64,000 nucleotides of DNA from Bog-375 sp049698695 (GTDB lineage Bacteria; Acidobacteriota; Terriglobia; Bryobacterales; Bryobacteraceae). The notes below the pieces were generated by a model. The model did not search any database. It was not told where the DNA came from and was given only the letters and a program-made list of their open reading frames with translations. This document shows, piece after piece, positions 58,966 through 64,000 of the stretch. How positions within the stretch are numbered: position 1 is the first letter of the stretch; the number at the start of each line of letters is the position of its first letter. The DNA is taken from NCBI GenBank assembly GCA_049698695.1, contig JBAVYH010000094.1, positions 1-64,000 of the forward strand, read 5' to 3'. A program made the translations under genes and the position numbers.

Positions 58966-59829
58966 TCACTTGCTTTGCCCGCCTTGGCAGCGGGCGGGGC
59001 GAAAGGCGTCGCCGCAGGCGGGCAGATCGGCGGGCGGACCGGCGAACTGCAGCTTCTGGTTCAGTACTTGTTCGCGTATCGACGCGAGTGAGTGCCGCAG
59101 GGTCTTCTCCGGGCTGAGGCCCAGCAGCACGCTCCCGAGCGCGCGCGCCATGGCGCTGAATTCGGCGGTGAGCGAGATGGATTCGCCCTCCACGTAAACG
59201 CCCTTCTCCACCTCTGCGACGCGCCAGTAGGAGTAGAGCCGCAACAAGTAGCCGTGATTCGAGCCGATTTCGCGCAGGCTGGTGGCGTAGGAGCGGCATC
59301 GCCAGCGGCGTTGGTCCACGCGCTCCCAGACCACGTCGCTTTGGACCTCGATCCGCACCGCCTCCTTCAACTGCATGGAGTACTGAAAATGGCTCTCACC
59401 GGTCCGGCAAGCCAGCTTGGATTCCGACACCATGTCGGGGAAATACTGCGCACGATGGTCGTAGTCCTGCAGCAGGCGGATGGTCCGATCCGCCGTGCCG
59501 CCGGGAATGAACACGCTGCCGATCCAGTCGTAGAGATGGGCGGCGGGGAGTTTGTGCGGATTGGGCCCGTTCGCTGGGAAGGTCTCGACACGATGGCCGC
59601 TAACCAGGCGCTCGTTCAGCTCGGCATCGGCATCAGCGGCCAGAAATGCCTTGCGGGCGTACAGGCGCGCTTCCGCGGATTGCACGTAGCAATCGAAGGC
59701 GTGCGCTGTTTCGGGCTTCAGTTCCTGGGCGCGAAGGCCCGCGGGGGCGCATACCGAGAGCGCCACCAGCAACGCCCAGAGAACGAGCCGCAGGAGTTGA
59801 TCGGCGTCGCGCATCCGAATCATTATCAT
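58966..59829 (-). CDS. Secreted hypothetical protein
   Basis: About 287 residues; starts between 59865 and 59814 are possible, and 59829 is used. The N-terminus has a signal peptide (LLRLVLWALLVALSVCAPAG then LRAQ). The mature part contains VETFPANGPNPHKLPAAHLYDWIG and LLQDYDHRAQYFPDMV, DVVWERVDQRRW and LRLYSYWRVAEVEKGVYVEGE, a pattern reminiscent of START/SRPBCC-like ligand-binding folds, by eye only. The function is unknown. It is convergent with the GH5-like gene. Confidence 0.65.
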   Translation of the reverse strand: MIMIRMRDADQLLRLVLWALLVALSVCAPAGLRAQELKPETAHAFDCYVQSAEARLYARKAFLAADADAELNERLVSGHRVETFPANGPNPHKLPAAHLYDWIGSVFIPGGTADRTIRLLQDYDHRAQYFPDMVSESKLACRTGESHFQYSMQLKEAVRIEVQSDVVWERVDQRRWRCRSYATSLREIGSNHGYLLRLYSYWRVAEVEKGVYVEGESISLTAEFSAMARALGSVLLGLSPEKTLRHSLASIREQVLNQKLQFAGPPADLPACGDAFRPARCQGGQSK

Positions 59830-59949
59830 CCAACCGGCCCGCCGGTGTTTCGCTTGGACGGCCACGGTTGCATCTCCAGCGGCACCGTAGCTGCCAGCGG
59901 CGTGAACTTTCGGCGCTCCTCAGCGGAGGCCGCCGCTCTGCTGCTGGTG

Positions 59950-60525
59950 CTATTGCTGATCTGCCTGGTGTCGCAGCCAGTCTTGATACTCCACCGCCCG
60001 CAGCCGGTACAGCACGTGGCGCCGTAACGGGTGGCCAGCGGCGATCAATGGGTGATCGAAATCGTCCGCCGGATCGCGCCGCATCCCCAGCTTCTCCATG
60101 ACACGGATGGAGCGCACGTTCCCGGCAACGGTGAACGACACAATCTCGCTCAGCCGCGCTTGTTCGAATCCGAAGCGCATGATCTCGCGGGCGCCCTCGG
60201 TCGCTAATCCCTGGCCCCAGAATTGCACGCTGAGGCGCCAGCCGATTTCCACGCACGGCGTGAAATGTGCTGTGAACTGCGGCCTGGAGAGCCCGATGAA
60301 TCCAGCCAACTCGCCGGTTGCGAGCACTTCGGCGGCCCACAAGCCAAAGCCGCGTTGCTCGAAGTGCGCTTCCATGCGGTCGATTGCGGCATCGCTTTCG
60401 GCGCGCGTCAGGCAGGCGGGGAAGTGCTCCATCACCCGCGGGTCCGAATTGATGCGGTAAAACGGCTCGCGATCTTCAGCGCGCCAGCGGCGCAGAAGTA
60501 AGCGCGGAGTGAAAAGCGAGGTCAT
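59950..60525 (-). CDS. GNAT acetyltransferase, RimJ/RimL-like
   Basis: A 191-residue acetyltransferase of the RimJ/RimL group: RLLLRRWRAEDREPFYRINS, GFIGLSRP, EIGWRLSVQFWGQGLATEG (acetyl-CoA loop) and NVRSIRVMEKLGMRR. Members acetylate N-termini or small molecules; the substrate is unknown. It sits alone between the secreted hypothetical and a repeat element. Confidence 0.88.
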   Translation of the reverse strand: MTSLFTPRLLLRRWRAEDREPFYRINSDPRVMEHFPACLTRAESDAAIDRMEAHFEQRGFGLWAAEVLATGELAGFIGLSRPQFTAHFTPCVEIGWRLSVQFWGQGLATEGAREIMRFGFEQARLSEIVSFTVAGNVRSIRVMEKLGMRRDPADDFDHPLIAAGHPLRRHVLYRLRAVEYQDWLRHQADQQ

Positions 60526-60552
60526 TCGTTAGCGACTCAAGGAGATCATTTT

Positions 60553-60636
60553 GAGCCGCAGATAAACGCGGAGGAACACCGATAAGATTCTTCCTGAGTC
60601 TTATCCCCGTTCATCTGCGCTGATGAGCGGCTGTGA
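60553..60636. repeat. Imperfect palindromic repeat, GCAGATAAACGC type
   Basis: GAGCCGCAGATAAACGCGGA at the left and the related inverted text CATCTGCGCTGATGAGCGGC at the right flank a central hairpin GATAAGATTC (60581-60590) with GAGTCTTATC (60596-60605), one mismatch. A partial copy is at 7769-7799. It fills the 120-base gap between two minus-strand genes. Confidence 0.65.
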
Positions 60637-60645
60637 TTCTTTTTA

Positions 60646-61356
60646 TTAGATCGACCTTACTGGCATGGCTACGATATCGTCCACCCGCATGGCTTCTTTG
60701 ACTATGAAAGGCTCGCCGTATCTCACGCCGATCAAGTTGCCGTAAAAACGCGCGATGGCGCCCAGGCGCTCGCGGATCTCGGGCTCGTCGGGAAACAGGC
60801 CGCCCGCGTGATCCGCCGCGCCGTACTGCGAGCGATAACTCAGCAGCGCCTCCATGCGGCGCTCAAATTGGCCGCTGATATCCACGATGAACGACGGCTT
60901 CACATCGGCATACAAGCTCGAGTAGAGAATCTTCTGCGGGCGGTGCGGCTCGGAATACTCTTCGAGCTTCTTCAGCCCGGCCAGGAAGCAGGCTTCGAAG
61001 CCGATTTCGCTGGCGCGGTAATGGTCGGGATGGCGTGCTTCCCAATAGGGCAGAATCACCACCCGCGGCTTCAATTCGCGAATCTTCACCGCCAGCGTCA
61101 TGCGCGCGGTGAGCGTGTTTTCCAGGCGCGCGTCGGGCATGTGCTGGTTGCCGCGCCAGGCCAGCAGCAGATGGCGGCCCGCTGCCTCCGATTCGGCGAT
61201 GCGCTCTTCGGGCGTGCCGCGCGAACCCATGTCGCCGGCAGTGAGATCGAGCACGCCGGTGCGGTAGCTCATCTCCGCCATGCGGATGAGCGTGCCGCCG
61301 CAGGTCTGTTCCACGTCGTCGGGATGGGCCGCGATGGCCAGCACGTCCAGGCTCAC
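60646..61356 (-). CDS. bshB1: LmbE-family deacetylase, BshB1-like
   Basis: A 236-residue zinc deacetylase. VLAIAAHPDDVEQTCGGTL and RHPDHYRASEI supply zinc ligands and the catalytic Asp; DLTAGDMGSRGTPEERIAES is characteristic of the bacillithiol enzyme BshB1, which deacetylates GlcNAc-malate. bshA and bshC are not in the window. Bacillithiol outside Firmicutes is known in a few phyla. A related LmbE deacetylase with another substrate cannot be excluded. Confidence 0.85.
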   Translation of the reverse strand: MSLDVLAIAAHPDDVEQTCGGTLIRMAEMSYRTGVLDLTAGDMGSRGTPEERIAESEAAGRHLLLAWRGNQHMPDARLENTLTARMTLAVKIRELKPRVVILPYWEARHPDHYRASEIGFEACFLAGLKKLEEYSEPHRPQKILYSSLYADVKPSFIVDISGQFERRMEALLSYRSQYGAADHAGGLFPDEPEIRERLGAIARFYGNLIGVRYGEPFIVKEAMRVDDIVAMPVRSI

Positions 61357-61428
61357 GCGCGCGCCGCTGGTTTCTTCAGGAATGGCAGCACCTCCAGTTT
61401 GCTGAGTACACCCGTTCGAGAATCAGCC

Positions 61429-61485
61429 GGGCCGGGCGTACCCGGCCCCTATAGGTCCGCCGTAGGGGCGAGGCATGCCTCGCCC
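61429..61485. repeat. Tandem palindromes, GCATGC-core family and variant
   Basis: GGGCCGGG-CGTA-CCCGGCCC (61429-61448) is followed 17 bases later by the perfect GGGCGAGGCATGCCTCGCCC (61466-61485), identical to 14436-14455. Both begin in a run like GTAGGGGC. They lie in the 187-base gap between the rhomboid and BshB1-like genes. Confidence 0.8.
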
Positions 61486-61543
61486 GCGGGCTGCGCGACA
61501 AAACGCCACGGCAATTTCGAAAGGGCCTGCCATGCGATTCCAT

Positions 61544-62215
<672 letters not shown>

Positions 62216-63181
62216 TTAATCAGTCGGAGAGCCGCCCGACAGGGCGCGCGCGGCAAAGTCGGGATGCGAGCGCCGTTCGCCGCGCGCCATCAGCAGGCGG
62301 ATCTCTTCGAGGCCGCGAATCCCGCCGCGGGCGCCCAGCGCGGTGCAGTTGAGGGCGGCCATGGCGTTCGAGAAATCGAGAGCGGCGGGCATCGTCATCC
62401 CTTGCAACACAGCATAGCAGAACGCCCCGTGAAAGACGTCTCCGGCGCCGGTGGTATCGACGCAGTTTACCACGTAGGCGGGCGCGTAAATAAAGCGGCC
62501 GTCCGCGCGAGCCAGGGCTCCGTGCGCGCCCAGCGTCATCGCCGCCACCTTCATGCCATATTCGGTTTGCAGGCTCTCCAGCGCCTCGAACGGATCGCGG
62601 TTACCCGTCCAGTTGGCGGGGAATTCGGAGCTGGCCACCAGGTAATCCACGTTCGGCAGCACGCGGTCAAAACCGTGGTAGATGGTGTCCACGTCCACCG
62701 TGACCGGAATCCCGTGGCGGCGCGCAATGGCCGCGGCATGAGCCACCGCCGGCGTGTCATGGCCGTCGATGTGCAGCAGGCGCGCGCAGGTGATCTGCTC
62801 GTCCGCAATCTCGCAGGGGTCGATGCGGAGGCAGTCGTCGCGCCGCCACAGCACCGTGCGCTCGCCGGTGGAGCGATCGATGATGATATAGGCCGATTGA
62901 TTGGCGCAGCCTTTCCGCAGTTGTACGTGGTCCAGGTTGACGCCCGTCGAGCGCAGGCTTTCCATCTGAATGCGGCCGCGCTCATCGTCGCCCACCGTGC
63001 CGATGTACTTCGCCCGCAGCCCCAGCCGCGCGCACGCCACCATGGCGCTGGCCACCTGCCCGCCGGGGCTCATCACTTCCGCCTCAAACGGCACCTTGCC
63101 GGCATAGGCCGGGAAATGCGGCACCATCAGCAGCGTGTCGGTGGCATTGAGGCCCACTCCCACCACGTCGAATTCAGGCAT
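62216..63181 (-). CDS. PfkB-family carbohydrate kinase
   Basis: A 321-residue ribokinase-like kinase. Substrate side: GVGLNATDTLLMVPHFP, MSPGGQVASAMVACARLGL. Catalytic: DTTGAGDVFHGAFCY with the base Asp of GAGD. The sugar substrate is unknown (ribose, fructose or sulfofructose-type all possible). ATG 63181 begins MPEFDVVGVGLNATD; the frame opens at 63223 over a palindrome-free leader. Operon with the rhomboid gene, without spacer. Confidence 0.92.
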   Translation of the reverse strand: MPEFDVVGVGLNATDTLLMVPHFPAYAGKVPFEAEVMSPGGQVASAMVACARLGLRAKYIGTVGDDERGRIQMESLRSTGVNLDHVQLRKGCANQSAYIIIDRSTGERTVLWRRDDCLRIDPCEIADEQITCARLLHIDGHDTPAVAHAAAIARRHGIPVTVDVDTIYHGFDRVLPNVDYLVASSEFPANWTGNRDPFEALESLQTEYGMKVAAMTLGAHGALARADGRFIYAPAYVVNCVDTTGAGDVFHGAFCYAVLQGMTMPAALDFSNAMAALNCTALGARGGIRGLEEIRLLMARGERRSHPDFAARALSGGSPTD

Positions 63182-63269
63182 CGATAGACATTGTAACGGC
63201 GCGCCCGCGCCTCCAGCGTACATAATAAGGTCACCGGCAGCCGTGCGTTGCGCCGGAACGGGATGGCTT

Positions 63270-63629
63270 ATGTATTCGCCGCTGCTGCTCGATCATTTTC
63301 AGAATCCGCGCAACGTGGGAGAACTGCCGCCACCTGCGGTTGCGGTAGAAGCTTCGAATCCGGCTTGCGGCGACATCCTGCGCTTGTCGGCGCGCTTCGC
63401 CGAAGAACGCGTGGTGGAGGTGCGCTACAAAGTGCGCGGCTGCACGGCATCCATCGCCGCCGGTTCGGCCCTGACGGAGTGGCTGCTGGGCAAGCATCGC
63501 GACGAACTGGCGGCGTTCCAGCCGGGTGTGATCGAGGCCGCGCTGGGCGGCTTACAGCCGGAATCGAAGCATGCAGCCGTGCTGTGTGGCGACGGGGTGA
63601 AGCGCCTGCGGGAATCCCCGCGCCAGTAG
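63270..63629 (+). CDS. IscU/NifU N-terminal-like scaffold protein
   Basis: A 119-residue protein with the IscU fold: MYSPLLLDHFQNPRNVGEL at the N-terminus and the three cluster cysteines Cys33 (NPACGD, with Asp35), Cys58 (GCTASIA) and Cys106 (LCGDGV). Spacing matches IscU. The chaperone-binding LPPVK motif is missing and no cysteine desulfurase, HscA or ferredoxin gene is nearby, so it may be a stand-alone carrier or a regulator. ATG 63270 is the family start; the frame opens at 63135. Confidence 0.88.
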   Translation: MYSPLLLDHFQNPRNVGELPPPAVAVEASNPACGDILRLSARFAEERVVEVRYKVRGCTASIAAGSALTEWLLGKHRDELAAFQPGVIEAALGGLQPESKHAAVLCGDGVKRLRESPRQ

Positions 63630-63645
63630 AGTATCGCCGCGGCTC

Positions 63646-64000
63646 CTACCGCGCCAGCCACAGCAGCGGCGTGAGCCCGGCCGCGGCCAGGGCGGCGAGG
63701 AGGCTCAGGCTCAACACCCCGGTCTTGCGGTCGCTCAAGGACCAGGCGTAAATTCCTTTGACCAGGTTATTGCTGGAGGCAGCAATCAGAATAGCCACCG
63801 CCGCCACGCCCAACGTTGTGTTGCCGCCAGCGGTCTGGGTCATTCCCATGATGAACGGATCCACGTCCGTCACGCCCATCAGGGCCGCCAGAGAAAACAC
63901 TCCCGCCTTGCCCAGGTAAGTCACTGCCAGGTGCGTGGCCACCACCATGGTGACGAAGAGCACCGCGAAGCCGAGGGCGGCGCGCAGCTCCAAGGGGTTC
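63646..64000 (-). CDS. DUF4010/MgtC-like membrane protein (5' end cut)
   Basis: The C-terminal 118 residues of a membrane protein: helices ALGFAVLFVTMVVATHLAV, AGVFSLAALMGVTDVDPF, LGVAAVAILIAASSNNLVK and VLSLSLLAALAAAGLTPLLW. The combination GVTDVDPFIM..SSNNLVKGIYAW matches the pattern of the DUF4010 domain of MgtC/SapB-like proteins, recalled without a search. The frame continues past the right edge (NPLELRAAL before the TTG at 63993), so the gene starts outside the window. Confidence 0.78.
   Translation of the reverse strand, partial: NPLELRAALGFAVLFVTMVVATHLAVTYLGKAGVFSLAALMGVTDVDPFIMGMTQTAGGNTTLGVAAVAILIAASSNNLVKGIYAWSLSDRKTGVLSLSLLAALAAAGLTPLLWLAR

Overview
The window is GC-rich, densely coded chromosomal DNA from a free-living, heterotrophic, Gram-negative-type bacterium. 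It is most likely an acidobacterium of the Solibacter/Bryobacter group. Evidence for the lineage: a secreted SBBP beta-propeller protein with the C-terminal region typical of Solibacter (17770-19908), a tandem pair of VWFA proteins of the acidobacterial type (52446-54399), KDO synthesis genes (an LPS outer membrane), several Tat or Sec exported glycoside hydrolases, and many small dispersed palindromic elements between genes. No rRNA, tRNA, CRISPR array, prophage or insertion sequence was seen. Both ends cut a gene.

Layout. 1-11 kb: ArsR-methyltransferase fusion (cut), thiC with a tiny lysine-rich gene in front, purF, hutH, alanine dehydrogenase, acyl-CoA dehydrogenase. 11-18 kb: FN3 lipoprotein, two coupled KdpD-like proteins without kinase domains, a GlcD-type FAD oxidase coupled to RNase J. 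18-26 kb: SBBP protein, then a minus-strand arginine cluster argF-argG-argH-argR with an ARG-box-like operator before argF, then a double-length ThyX-like protein head to head with dut. 26-31 kb: a four-gene MacAB/DevBCA-type exporter (two FtsX-like permeases, an HlyD adaptor, an ATPase). 31-37 kb: RelE/HTH toxin-antitoxin pair, a sulfur module cysH-cysC-PHP phosphatase, a LysR regulator, Ppx/GppA. 37-46 kb: a 2Fe-2S ferredoxin-methyltransferase fusion, a LytTR response regulator, FUSC protein, GH1 hydrolase, LytS-type kinase with a LiaF-like protein, HD-GYP protein and a repeat-rich 0.9-kb spacer holding a 28-residue membrane peptide. 46-50 kb: GH29 fucosidase, MNT/HEPN pair, sugar isomerase-like protein, ROK kinase. 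50-58 kb: accB-accC, the VWFA operon, and kdsB-pyrG-kdsA. 58-64 kb: GH5-like hydrolase, hypothetical and GNAT proteins, BshB1-like deacetylase, rhomboid protease, PfkB kinase, IscU-like scaffold and a DUF4010-type membrane protein (cut).

The genes form short functional units: arginine synthesis with its own repressor; dUTP to dUMP to dTMP (dut/thyX); APS reductase, APS kinase and a probable bisphosphate phosphatase; CTP supply placed with the CTP-using KDO pathway; and exported sugar hydrolases with intracellular sugar handling. The least explained features are the paired KdpD stubs, the ferredoxin-methyltransferase fusion, the small peptide genes, and several families of hairpin repeats. Two of those families change sequence while keeping base pairing.
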